Below are positions 26,318 to 35,028 of a stretch of 64,000 nucleotides of DNA, piece after piece. A model generated the notes under the pieces. That model was not told the origin of the DNA and ran no database searches. It saw only the letters and a program-made list of their open reading frames with translations. The translations under genes and the position numbers were made by a program. Source of the DNA: Rhizobium mongolense USDA 1844 (GTDB lineage Bacteria > Pseudomonadota > Alphaproteobacteria > Rhizobiales > Rhizobiaceae); NCBI RefSeq assembly GCF_000419765.1, contig NZ_ATTQ01000001.1:248115-312114 (forward strand). The letters run 5' to 3'. The first letter of the stretch is position 1; each line of letters opens with the position of its first letter.

Positions 26318-26761
26318 ATGATTGACCATTCTCCATCCTCAAATCTCAACAGCGGTGCTCTTGCGGGAATCGTTGCCGCGCCTGCGACGCGGGTCGTCGC
26401 GCTTCTCGCGCTCTGTGCGGCCTATATCCAGGGACCGCTCAACAAGATCTTCGATTTCAACGGCGCACTGGCAGAAATGGAGCATTTCGGCCTGCATCCG
26501 GCCGGGTTCTTCGCGGTGGCAGTCATCACCTTCGAGCTTGCCGCCTCGGCCATGGTCGTGTCGGGCTTCCTGCGTTGGATCGGGGCGCTGGCTTTGGCAA
26601 TCTTCACGTTGCTCGCAACCTTCATCGCTCTCCGGTTCTGGGAAATGCCTGATGGCATGGACCGTATGATGGCCACCAATGCCTTCTTCGAACATCTCGG
26701 TCTCGCCGGCGCCTTCATCATCGTCGCAACAATGGATCTGACAAAGGTAGCACGCAAATGA
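26318..26761 (+). CDS. DoxX-family membrane protein
   Basis: This 147-residue protein starts at 26318 behind AGGAG. It has four hydrophobic helices (VVALLALCAAYIQGPLNKIF, FFAVAVITFELAASAMVVSG, 'ALALAIFTLLATFIALRFW', 'HLGLAGAFIIVATMD') in the DoxX/DUF417-like pattern with 'K.FDF.G....ME..GL.P'. DoxX proteins are inner-membrane proteins linked to thiosulfate:quinone or oxidative-stress functions in some species. It overlaps the MFS gene by 4 bp and is preceded by the shared regulatory element. Confidence 0.85.
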   Translation: MIDHSPSSNLNSGALAGIVAAPATRVVALLALCAAYIQGPLNKIFDFNGALAEMEHFGLHPAGFFAVAVITFELAASAMVVSGFLRWIGALALAIFTLLATFIALRFWEMPDGMDRMMATNAFFEHLGLAGAFIIVATMDLTKVARK

Positions 26762-28356
26762 GCGCCGCAAAATTCTCCGGGGGCAGCTTCGCTCCCCTTG
26801 CACAGCCGGTCTTTGCAGTCCTCTGGGCCGCCACCGTCCTCGGAAATACCGGAAGCTTCATGCGCGACGTCGCAAGTTCCTGGCTGATGACTGATCTGTC
26901 CGCCTCGCCGGCGGCGGTCGCGTTGGTTCAGGCTGCCGGAACCCTGCCGATCTTCCTCCTGGCCATACCGGCGGGCGTCCTCACCGACATTCTCGATCGT
27001 CGCAAGTTCCTGATCGCAGTTCAGGTGCTGCTCGCCTCCGTCAGTATCACACTGATGGTTCTTGCCCACACCGGGATGCTCTCTGTCAGCGCCCTGATCG
27101 GCCTGACCTTCCTCGGCGGCATCGGTGCGGCGCTGATGGGACCGACTTGGCAGGCGATCGTGCCTGAACTGGTTCAGCGCCAAGACGTCAAAAGCGCGGT
27201 CGCGCTCAACTCTCTGGGCATCAACATTGCCCGGTCGATCGGACCGGCGACCGGCGGCCTGCTGCTTGCCGCGTTCGGTGCGGCGATTACCTACGCGGCC
27301 GATGTCGCGAGCTATATCGTGGTCATTGCCGCCTTGATGTGGTGGCCACGAGCGAAGAACGCTAATGACGCGCTTGCCGAAGGTTTCCTCGGCGCCTTCC
27401 GCGCCGGTCTTCGCTACACCCGTGCCAGCCGCCCGCTGCATGTGGTGCTGCTGCGTGCCGCCATCTTCTTCGCTTTTGCAAGTGCGGTATGGGCTCTGCT
27501 GCCGCTTGTCGCCCGGCAAATGCTCGGTGGCGACGCACGCTTCTACGGCATCCTGCTCGGCGCAGTCGGTGCTGGAGCGATCGGCGGCGCCTTGGTGATG
27601 CCGAAGCTTCGCGAGCGCTTCGACGCCGACGGTCTGCTTTTGGGGTCCGCCATCGTGACTGCGTTGGTTATGGGAGCACTGTCGCTTGCTCCACCGCAAT
27701 CCCTCGCGGTCGTCATCCTTCTTTTCCTTGGCGGCGCGTGGATCACGGCGCTGACGACCCTGAACGGCGCGGCGCAGTCCATCCTTCCAAACTGGGTCCG
27801 TGGGCGCGGTCTGGCGGTCTATCTGACCGTATTCAACGGCGCCATGACTGCCGGCAGCATCGGCTGGGGTGCGGTCGGCGAGGCCGTGGGCATCCCGGTG
27901 ACGCTTCTGATCGGCGCTGTCGGATTGCTTGTTGCAGGGTTCATCTTGCACCGCCTCAAACTGCCGTCCGGCGATACGGACCTGGTGCCGTCCAACCACT
28001 GGCCGGAGCCGCTGGTTGCCGAACAGGTTGCCCATGATCGCGGGCCGGTCCTGATCCTCATCGAATACAATGTCGAAAAACATCATCGCATCGCCTTCCT
28101 GCACGCGCTGGATGAGATGTCCCACGAAAGGCGGCGTGACGGAGCATACGGGTGGGGCGTCACGGAAGACTCTGCCGATCCGCAGAAGATCGTGGAATGG
28201 TTCATGGTGGAGTCCTGGGCGGAACATCTTCGCCAGCACAAGCGGGTGTCGAAGGCTGACGCCGATCTTCAAGGCCAGATCCTTGCCTATCACTCAGGAC
28301 CGGACAATCCCGTCGTCCGGCATTTCCTGACAATCAACCGGCCCGGCGCCGCATAA
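26758..28356 (+). CDS. MFS exporter (EntS-like) with a C-terminal soluble domain
   Basis: This 532-residue protein has an N-terminal MFS_3 exporter of about 410 residues with twelve hydrophobic segments: 'FAVLWAATVLGNTGSFMRDV', 'PAGVLTDILDRRKFLIAVQV' (the motif-A loop), 'FLGGIGAALMGPTWQAIVPE'. It is followed by a soluble domain of about 110 residues (GPVLILIEYNVEKHHRIAFL ... VEWFMVESWAEHLRQHKRVS) that looks like a ferredoxin-like dimeric alpha-beta barrel (ABM-type). This fused arrangement is known in some proteobacterial MFS proteins. It probably exports a small toxic compound. It overlaps the DoxX gene by 4 bp. Confidence 0.88.
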   Translation: MSAAKFSGGSFAPLAQPVFAVLWAATVLGNTGSFMRDVASSWLMTDLSASPAAVALVQAAGTLPIFLLAIPAGVLTDILDRRKFLIAVQVLLASVSITLMVLAHTGMLSVSALIGLTFLGGIGAALMGPTWQAIVPELVQRQDVKSAVALNSLGINIARSIGPATGGLLLAAFGAAITYAADVASYIVVIAALMWWPRAKNANDALAEGFLGAFRAGLRYTRASRPLHVVLLRAAIFFAFASAVWALLPLVARQMLGGDARFYGILLGAVGAGAIGGALVMPKLRERFDADGLLLGSAIVTALVMGALSLAPPQSLAVVILLFLGGAWITALTTLNGAAQSILPNWVRGRGLAVYLTVFNGAMTAGSIGWGAVGEAVGIPVTLLIGAVGLLVAGFILHRLKLPSGDTDLVPSNHWPEPLVAEQVAHDRGPVLILIEYNVEKHHRIAFLHALDEMSHERRRDGAYGWGVTEDSADPQKIVEWFMVESWAEHLRQHKRVSKADADLQGQILAYHSGPDNPVVRHFLTINRPGAA

Positions 28357-28393
28357 AGTAACCGCGAGAGGCCGTCGCCTTCATTGTTGCAAG

Positions 28394-28428
28394 AATCGCA
28401 ATTAAATCGAAATTATTGATGCAATTGT
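28394..28428 (+). promoter_or_regulatory. Shared regulatory element, copy 3
   Basis: GCAATT at 28398-28403 and 28421-28426 with N17 between and an internal TCG; 34 of 35 bases are identical to copy 2 at 26197-26231. It lies about 90 bp upstream of the alpha/beta hydrolase start, a distance like that of copy 2 to its gene. The left palindrome arm of copy 2 is absent. Confidence 0.7.
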
Positions 28429-28515
28429 CGCACGTTGCCTTTGGCGGCACTATGTCTCCATCAGACGAACAGAGCGTCGCCTGAGGGCAAAACGACAGGA
28501 TAGCAGGACGCTGAA

Positions 28516-29496
28516 ATGACCCACAATTTCCATTCCATCACGCGCCGCGGCGCATTGCTTTCCGGCGCTGCCGCCACCGCGGCGATCGCGCTCCCCACAT
28601 CGTTTGGCTTTGCGGCCAACGCTGCCTCCACCACTACCCCAATCGAAGGAGATAATACGATGGGCTACATCACCACCAAGGACGGCGTGGAAATCTTTTA
28701 CAAGGATTGGGGGTCGAAGGATGCCCAGCCGATCGTCTTTCACCACGGCTGGCCACTCTCATCGGATGACTGGGACGCACAGATGCTGTTCTTTCTCTCC
28801 AAGGGCTATCGCGTCGTCGCCCATGACCGCCGTGGTCACGGCCGCTCCGCGCAGGTCTCTGATGGACACGACATGGACCACTACGCCGCCGATGCCTTTG
28901 CCGTCGTCGAAGCGCTGGACCTGAAGAATGCCGTCCATATCGGCCACTCGACGGGCGGTGGCGAGGTCGCACGTTATGTAGCCAAGCACGGCGAACCGAG
29001 CGGCCGTGTCGCCAAGGCGGTCCTGGTTTCCGCAGTACCGCCTTTGATGCTGAAGACTGCTGCCAATCCGGAAGGCCTGCCGATCGAAGTCTTCGACGGT
29101 TTCCGTTCCGCGCTGGCCGCCAACCGCGCGCAGTTCTTCCGCGACGTCCCCGCTGGCCCGTTCTACGGCTTCAACCGCGAAGGCGCGACCGTAAACGAAG
29201 GCGTGATTCAAAATTGGTGGCGGCAGGGCATGATGGGCGGCGCGAAGGCGCACTACGACGGCATCAAGGCCTTTTCGGAAACCGACCAGACCGGCGACCT
29301 GCAGGTGATCACTGTGCCAACGCTGGTTCTGCATGGCGAGGACGACCAGATCGTGCCGATCGCAGATGCTGCGCACAAGGCCATCAAGCTCCTGAAGAAC
29401 GGCACGCTGAAGACCTATCCCGGCTTCTCGCACGGAATGTTGACCGTCAATGCCGATATCCTGAACGCCGACCTCCTCGCCTTTGTCAAAGGCTAA
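28516..29496 (+). CDS. Exported alpha/beta hydrolase (non-haem haloperoxidase/arylesterase type)
   Basis: This 326-residue protein has a probable twin-arginine signal (SITRRGALLSGAAATAAIAL) and then a hydrolase domain: oxyanion region '[13 protein letters not shown]', nucleophile in '[13 protein letters not shown]', acid in 'LHGEDDQIVPI' and His in 'FSHGMLTVN'. This is the non-haem chloroperoxidase/esterase group, which hydrolyses esters and shows perhydrolase activity. An internal ATG (MGYITTKDG) would give the usual 276-residue cytosolic form. A close paralogue without the signal lies at 34084. It is preceded by shared element copy 3. Confidence 0.9.
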   Translation: MTHNFHSITRRGALLSGAAATAAIALPTSFGFAANAASTTTPIEGDNTMGYITTKDGVEIFYKDWGSKDAQPIVFHHGWPLSSDDWDAQMLFFLSKGYRVVAHDRRGHGRSAQVSDGHDMDHYAADAFAVVEALDLKNAVHIGHSTGGGEVARYVAKHGEPSGRVAKAVLVSAVPPLMLKTAANPEGLPIEVFDGFRSALAANRAQFFRDVPAGPFYGFNREGATVNEGVIQNWWRQGMMGGAKAHYDGIKAFSETDQTGDLQVITVPTLVLHGEDDQIVPIADAAHKAIKLLKNGTLKTYPGFSHGMLTVNADILNADLLAFVKG

Positions 29497-29505
29497 CCTG
29501 TCAAT

Positions 29506-29536
29506 CCGGGTGCGGCGTGTTGCCAGCCGCATCCGG
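29506..29536 (+). terminator. Hairpin after the alpha/beta hydrolase gene
   Basis: CCGGGTGCGGC (29506-29516) pairs with GCCGCATCCGG (29526-29536), 11 bp with one G-U pair and a 9-nt loop, 9 bp after the stop. No clear T-run follows, so it is a possible but not classical terminator. Confidence 0.45.
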
Positions 29537-29656
29537 ACAACTTTGAAGTTGCCATCCAATGGATTCCGGGACCAAGGAGCGGCCAAAGCTGAGATCGACG
29601 GCAAATGGCCGTGTGAGAGATGGCATCGCCGCATTACTGCTCGACCGTGGAGCGTG

Positions 29657-30562
29657 TTAGTGTCGGTTGCGTGAGCGCCACTCTAACGGAGTGACTCCTA
29701 CGTCCCTCGTAAAGTCTTCCACGAACGTCTTCTCGTCCAAAAAACCGCACGTTTCGGCCACTCGGGCGACGGCTTCACCGGTTCTGCTCAGTTGTGACTT
29801 GGCCCTGCTGATGCGACATGCCGAAATCCATTCGAGGACAGATTGCCCAGTCGTCTCCACAAAGCCGGAATAGAGTTCATCCACCGAAAAACCAGTCGCC
29901 TCGGCAATATCATCGATCGATTTGTCGCCCGATAGGTTTGCAGCTATGTACATCTTGATGCGCTTTTCCTGCGTGGGAGATAGCCGGCCGGTAGTCGAAA
30001 GACGCTGGGCAGGCGACCGTCCGTAACGATGCGCGAGATGAGCGTTGAACGCCAGCCCAACATGCGGAAGCAGCGTGTCCCTCCCTTCGTCCGGCATGTC
30101 GAACATCGGCATCAGTGCTGACCCAAGATTGCGGATGACCTGGTCGTCAATCCCGCGACAGGTCGTCAGGTCATCAACATAGGGTTCTGCTGCTTCCTCC
30201 GCGAGTTCGACAAGATGCGCGCGCGGGATATGGAAGACGAGCGCTTCGAAGTGACCGCGAACCGAAATTGCGGCACCGTCTTTCAGACTGATCAGGCAGA
30301 TCGAGCCCTTCGGATACCTCTTCAAAGGTGCCGGGGGTCGGTCCGGCCGGATGTCGGAATGGTAGACATCGACGAGATAGAGCATGACCAGAAAGGCATC
30401 GTCCGGCGGAAGCAAGACCGGATGGTCTCCATTTTCATAAAAATGGCCAAGATGGACGACAGAGAGCGTCGCCTCGCGAAGAGGTCTGATCACCAGCGCC
30501 CTTGCTGCCTCGATACCAAAACATGCCGCAATTCTCTCGCTGGCCGTCAACGCTTCACTCAC
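29657..30562 (-). CDS. AraC-family transcriptional regulator
   Basis: This 301-residue protein has an N-terminal cupin-like sensing domain and a C-terminal AraC DNA-binding domain with two helix-turn-helices (SIDDIAEATGFSVDELYSGF; 'VARVAETCGFLDEKTFVEDF', ending 'GVTPLEWRSRNRH'). The first HTH deviates from the usual 'S...L.R.F' pattern. It is convergent with the alpha/beta hydrolase and divergent from a second AraC gene 211 bp away. It is the first of three AraC regulators in four kilobases; all share the 'A-R-L-R-R' type of N-terminal domain found in paralogous rhizobial AraC groups. Confidence 0.88.
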   Translation of the reverse strand: MSEALTASERIAACFGIEAARALVIRPLREATLSVVHLGHFYENGDHPVLLPPDDAFLVMLYLVDVYHSDIRPDRPPAPLKRYPKGSICLISLKDGAAISVRGHFEALVFHIPRAHLVELAEEAAEPYVDDLTTCRGIDDQVIRNLGSALMPMFDMPDEGRDTLLPHVGLAFNAHLAHRYGRSPAQRLSTTGRLSPTQEKRIKMYIAANLSGDKSIDDIAEATGFSVDELYSGFVETTGQSVLEWISACRISRAKSQLSRTGEAVARVAETCGFLDEKTFVEDFTRDVGVTPLEWRSRNRH

Positions 30563-30773
30563 ATTTGTCTCGATCGTCTTCGGTGGGGGACTGTTTACTT
30601 GTATTGCAGGATCCCGCGTTTTCTGGGTTTCTATACGTCTTTCGAACGTCTATCTTGTAGAAAAGCATCCTCGTCGAGGAGATTCGGCCGATTACCAGAA
30701 GACAGCGCTGTGCGGGAGCTACCGCGGCGGCCATATCCGGCATCCAGCGTCTTCGAGATGAAAGCAGTGCGTC

Positions 30774-31685
30774 TTGGTCCTTGTTTCCACCAGTCAAAAT
30801 CGATCTTCCGCTGGCCACGTGACGGACGGGTTCGGGTGCCCTTTGAAGCAGTTGTCGATCAACCAGACCCTGATAAGCTCGGACATCGCGATCTTCCGCA
30901 AGGGAACGAGCGACATGCAGCTCGATCAGGTCGAGACATCGGCAAGCGATCGAGGTTTTGTGGTCGGCGTATCTTCGCTCGGTGGCCACACGCGGCGCAT
31001 CTTCCACGAACATCATGCCACGATCCACGACTTCGCTGAGAACTCGATCTATATTCGCGATCTGTCGCAAAGCTACAAAGCAGATTTCAGCAATCCTTTC
31101 GATTTCGTGCTGTTCGAAATTTCGCCTGCGTCTCTCACCAGGATCGCCGATGAGGCGGAGTTGTCCGGCGTGACGTCGTTGTCAGCCGAAGCCGCATCAA
31201 AGGATATTGTGCTTGCCAATCTTGCTCGCGCGCTGATCCCCGCACTCGAAAAACCGGAGGAAGCAAGCGCGCTGTTCGTCGATCAGATGGCGACAGCGAT
31301 CGGCACCTACGTGGTCCAACGCTACGGCGGCCGGCCGGCTGTGACCGTCAGCAGAACACGACTCCTTTCACGCTCGCATGAGGATCTGGCGAAAAGTATC
31401 CTTCTCGAAAACCTCGAAGGTGACATCTCGATCCTGGAAGTTGCGCAGGCTTGCGATCTGTCTCGCGGGTATTTCATTCGCGCATTTCGGGAAACAACCG
31501 GGATGACACCATATCAGTGGCTTCTCAGCGAACGGATAAATCGCGCCCGAGAATTGCTTCGAGCCTCGAACGCGCCGCTTGCCGAGGTCGCTATCGCCTG
31601 CGGCTTTGCGGATCAAAGCCATTTCACCCGCGTTTTCTCAAATATCGTCGGCGTGACACCTGGCAACTGGCGCCGAAAGTTTTAA
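30774..31685 (+). CDS. AraC-family transcriptional regulator
   Basis: The longest frame (303 residues) begins at a TTG; a GTG about 45 bp further and an ATG at 30915 are alternatives, and no strong ribosome-binding site decides. The N-terminal half is a sensing domain (DFVLFEISPASLTRIADEAE) and the C-terminus an AraC double HTH (SILEVAQACDLSRGYFIRAF; 'LAEVAIACGFADQSHFTRVF', 'GVTPGNWRRKF'). The second HTH is canonical. It is divergent from the AraC gene at 29657. Target genes are unknown; the alpha/beta hydrolases are the nearest candidates. Confidence 0.85.
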   Translation: MVLVSTSQNRSSAGHVTDGFGCPLKQLSINQTLISSDIAIFRKGTSDMQLDQVETSASDRGFVVGVSSLGGHTRRIFHEHHATIHDFAENSIYIRDLSQSYKADFSNPFDFVLFEISPASLTRIADEAELSGVTSLSAEAASKDIVLANLARALIPALEKPEEASALFVDQMATAIGTYVVQRYGGRPAVTVSRTRLLSRSHEDLAKSILLENLEGDISILEVAQACDLSRGYFIRAFRETTGMTPYQWLLSERINRARELLRASNAPLAEVAIACGFADQSHFTRVFSNIVGVTPGNWRRKF

Positions 31686-32693
31686 TGCAGATATACCTTC
31701 TCAAATGCGATGTAGTTACCGCTGTCGGTTGAACGCGACTGACAGAATTTGCCTGGTCCTCATTTAAGGCAAATCGGGTACTTCGCCTGCCACCCGCGCT
31801 TCGGACCGTCATTGTTTCATCCTAACGCCTTGAACGGATTGGAACCGCCGACCCGTTATTTCGGCCATGTGAGATGACAGTGATTTGTGGCACTGTGGTC
31901 TGAACACACGCGATCGTCTGCCGGAACGCGCCTTGCCTGCCGGCGACAACGGTTCCGATCGGCGTGTCATCGCAGGAGCTTCCGATCGGCGTCCAGTTCG
32001 TCCAACCGTCGTTCGAAGATGTGGACGCCGCTCAAGCTCGCTCAATTGATAGAGGCTGAATTCGGCGGCTTCGTTCCGCCGACGGACTTTTGAGCCGCAA
32101 TTTGCGCCGCTGCGCAACTCCAGCCAACTCCGCAACTGACTACGTGAAATGACCATTCCGAGCCAAAGCGGGTGCCCTCGAATTGCCGATCCAATGTCAG
32201 TGCGCTGGCAATTCCCGTCAGCCAATAGGTCCTTTGGTATGTCGCTGATCTTAACGAGATCCCATATCGGCTGCGGCCATGCATCACTTACCGCAATGCG
32301 GTGGCATATCGCGTCAAAATCGCGCTATCGTGATCGTGCACACGATTGTCATCGGCGGGCGGCTCCCAACGTGAGCTGCCCCAATGCCTTACATCGGCCC
32401 TCAGGTGGCGCTGCATATATCGTGCGACGCTCGAGCTCGCGTGATTGAGAACGAGGTCCAACGACGAAGGCAACCTATCCTGGAGAATAGGTTTTCGCCC
32501 TCGAGAGTTTTTGATATCTGTCCTGCATCACACAACGCGCGAGTAACCAAAGCACGGCGAAATCGCTCGCGACATTGGGGGATGTCATGGGTAGTAGGAC
32601 TGGCAACGTCGGCCACCACAGGCGGATGCTCAACGATCCCGCGATTGTTGTCGGGATCACACATAAGCAGCGCCAGCCAACGAGCGCGCAACC
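31686..32693. other. Decayed stretch with an amidase C-terminal remnant
   Basis: Around 31960-32093 the plus strand encodes, across a frameshift, 'ELPIGVQFVQPSFEDVDAAQ' and 'LKLAQLIEAEFGGFVPPTDF' followed by a stop; this is the C-terminal end of an amidase-signature enzyme ('LPIGVQ.VG..FED..L..LA..IE...GGF.PP'). Nothing else in the kilobase (32094-32693) was recognised; only short frames in mixed phases occur. Confidence 0.5.
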
Positions 32694-33644
32694 ATGAGCT
32701 TGCCTAGCTCCTGCGATCCGCTCGAGAGCTCGCCGGCTGAGACAATCGAGGCGCGCCGGGACGAAACGCCGGCTGCTGACCAGAATCCTGCAAACGAGAT
32801 GTCGCGCGTTCTGAGGACTGCGCCAATTCATCTTGCGGCAGACCCGTCCGGCGGTGCAATCGCCCACTGGAATCACGGCCCCTTGCATGATGTCGTCGAG
32901 CCCATGACCGACCACGTCATCATGGCTTACAACGGCGCGATACAGCGTATGGAACGGCGGTCCGGAAGATCGATCGTGAGCGGAACGTTTCGTCGCGGGG
33001 TTGTCATCATCATCCCGGCCGGATCAAGCTCCCGATGGGATATTCCAAAACCGGTTGATGTCGTTCAGCTTTATCTTCCCCGCGCGACATTGACGCGCAT
33101 TGCCGACGAAACCGATACTTTCACGCCGACCGATCTCCTGGAGCGAACGGCGCATCCGGACCTCATTACATCCCGATTGCTCCTGAGCGCAGCCGATGTC
33201 CTGGAAGGCAATACGGCACTGGATACACTGTTCAGGCAGCAGTTGACTGACCTTCTGGCCACACGCCTGCTGGCTGCGCACACGGGCAAGGCACCGAGCT
33301 ATCAGCCGGCGCTCGGCGGCCTCGCGCCGAGCGTGCTGCGCCGGGCCATCGAACGATTGCGGTCGGACGCCGACGCGGACGTCTCCCTCGCGGCCCTCGC
33401 TGCCGATTCCGGGCTGTCGCGTTTTCATTTCTGTCGGGCTTTCAAGGAAAGCACGGGGCTTTCGCCTCACAACTGGCTGCGTCAATATCGGCTCGAGCAG
33501 GCCATAAACATGCTACGTGATCCTCAAAATTCGATCGCGTTTGTCGCAGCCTCGCTCGGTTATGCCTCGCAAACAGCATTTGCAGCTGCATTCCGAAAAT
33601 TGACCGGTGAAACACCGACTGATTGGCGGCGGCGCCACGGCTGA
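32694..33644 (+). CDS. AraC-family transcriptional regulator
   Basis: This 316-residue protein has a polar N-terminal extension of about 40 residues, a sensing domain ('DHVIMAYNGAIQRMERRSGR', 'DVVQLYLPRATLTRIADETD') and the AraC domain (VSLAALAADSGLSRFHFCRA, 'SIAFVAASLGYASQTAFAAA', 'GETPTDWRRRHG'). A second ATG at 32799 (MSRVLRTAP) could be the true start. It is followed by a degraded duplicate of its own 3' end and then by the second alpha/beta hydrolase, which it may regulate. Confidence 0.87.
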   Translation: MSLPSSCDPLESSPAETIEARRDETPAADQNPANEMSRVLRTAPIHLAADPSGGAIAHWNHGPLHDVVEPMTDHVIMAYNGAIQRMERRSGRSIVSGTFRRGVVIIIPAGSSSRWDIPKPVDVVQLYLPRATLTRIADETDTFTPTDLLERTAHPDLITSRLLLSAADVLEGNTALDTLFRQQLTDLLATRLLAAHTGKAPSYQPALGGLAPSVLRRAIERLRSDADADVSLAALAADSGLSRFHFCRAFKESTGLSPHNWLRQYRLEQAINMLRDPQNSIAFVAASLGYASQTAFAAAFRKLTGETPTDWRRRHG

Positions 33645-33669
33645 CCGTAATCTCCTTTCGCCCTCGCCC

Positions 33670-33857
33670 CAGATTCCGGGCTGTCGCGTTCTTGGCTTCC
33701 ACGCCATCGGCTGGAACACGCGACGACCATGCCGCGCGATCCCTGGCATGGCGTTGGGTCGCAGCCATTTGACTGCGCCTCGCAAACAGCCTTGGCCGCC
33801 ACATTTCGAAAGCTGACCTGTAAAACGCCGGGCGATGAACTGCCGCGCATCCGCTAA
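33670..33857 (+). pseudogene. Degenerate partial copy of an AraC gene 3' end
   Basis: The stretch starts 'GATTCCGGGCTGTCGCGTT', the same 19 bases as in the intact AraC gene at 33404-33422 (DSGLSR), loses similarity, then resumes as 'ASQTALAATFRKLTCKTPGD' with a stop at 33855-33857, matching 'ASQTAFAAAFRKLTGETPTD' of the intact gene. It is a remnant of a second, related AraC gene or of a tandem duplication that lost its middle. Confidence 0.65.
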
Positions 33858-34083
33858 ACCGCAATTGCTCTGCAATGGCCCCAATCCCTCTGGCGCAGTC
33901 GTAGACTTGTTTCGCTAGACCACCATTGCGCCCATACCAATGGATCCTGGGAGACAAAGGATGGTCTGGGATACCGATTACGGGTCAATCGCAACGAAGC
34001 GACCCGTAGCGCCCTTGCATGCCCGACTGTCCGTCGATTCGATGACGGGCACCGAAACAAATATTCTACAAAGGATCAGCACA

Positions 34084-34914
34084 ATGACCTCCATTACAAC
34101 CAGCGACGGTGTTCAACTTTTTTACAAGGACTGGGGACCGAAGTCCGCTCAGCCGATCGTCTTTCACCACGGCTGGCCGCTCAGCTCCGACGATTGGGAT
34201 AATCAAATGCTCTTCTTCCTCGGCAAAGGCTTTCGCGTGATCGCTCATGATCGCCGCGGCCATGGCCGATCGAGCCAGGTAAGCGACGGTCATGACATGG
34301 ATCACTACGCCTCCGATGTTGCCGCAATGATCGACTACCTCGATCTTCGCAACACGATCCATGTCGGCCACTCTACCGGCGGCGGTGAAGCCGCGCGGTA
34401 TGTCGCGCGCTACGGCAAGGGTCGCGTTACGAAACTGATCCTGATTGCGGCCGTGCCGCCATTGATGTTGAAGACCGCGGCCAATCCCGGCGGTTTGCCG
34501 ATCGAGGCATTCGACGGCTTGCGCAGCCAGCTGGCGGCAAACCGTTCGCAGTTCTATCGCGATTTTCCGAGCAGCCCCTTCTACGGCTACAACCGCCCGG
34601 GTGCCGAGCCTTCGCAGGCGGTCATCTCAAATTGGTGGCGTCAGGGCATGATGGGCGGCGCGAAAGCGCACTACGACGGCATCAAGGCATTCTCGGAGAC
34701 GGATTTTACCGAGGACCTGAAGAGCATCACCGTGCCAACGCTGGTGTTGCATGGCGATGACGACCAGATCGTTCCCATCGGCGCCGCCGCTCCATTGTCG
34801 GCGAAGCTCCTGCAGACCGGCACGCTGAAAATCTACGAGAAACTGCCGCATGGGCTGTGCACGACCCATGCAGATGTCGTCAATGCCGACATGCTGGCCT
34901 TCATCACCGCCTAA
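34084..34914 (+). CDS. Alpha/beta hydrolase (non-haem haloperoxidase/arylesterase type), cytosolic paralogue
   Basis: This 276-residue enzyme starts at 34084 behind AAAGGA. Catalytic elements: '[20 protein letters not shown]', nucleophile in '[13 protein letters not shown]', acid in '[11 protein letters not shown]' and His in '[10 protein letters not shown]'. It is very similar to the exported form at 28516 throughout the mature region (for example '[20 protein letters not shown]' is shared) but lacks the signal segment. The pair probably arose by duplication, one copy being fitted with an export signal or the other having lost it. It is downstream of an AraC gene. Confidence 0.92.
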   Translation: MTSITTSDGVQLFYKDWGPKSAQPIVFHHGWPLSSDDWDNQMLFFLGKGFRVIAHDRRGHGRSSQVSDGHDMDHYASDVAAMIDYLDLRNTIHVGHSTGGGEAARYVARYGKGRVTKLILIAAVPPLMLKTAANPGGLPIEAFDGLRSQLAANRSQFYRDFPSSPFYGYNRPGAEPSQAVISNWWRQGMMGGAKAHYDGIKAFSETDFTEDLKSITVPTLVLHGDDDQIVPIGAAAPLSAKLLQTGTLKIYEKLPHGLCTTHADVVNADMLAFITA

Positions 34915-35028
34915 GCGACGTCGCTTCACCAATCCGCGCGCCATCGTTACCAACCATCTCGCCGCCCATCGGGAGCGGCAACGGTGACTCGCGGGCCCTT
35001 TGAAACTACAAACCACGGAGTGAATAAC

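Noticed and set aside
26422..28293. Long minus-strand open frame of over 600 codons opposite the MFS and DoxX genes
   Set aside because: It is rich in Arg, Gln, Asp and His with no domain pattern; the plus strand encodes clear MFS and DoxX proteins with ribosome-binding sites. High-GC codon use creates such antisense frames.
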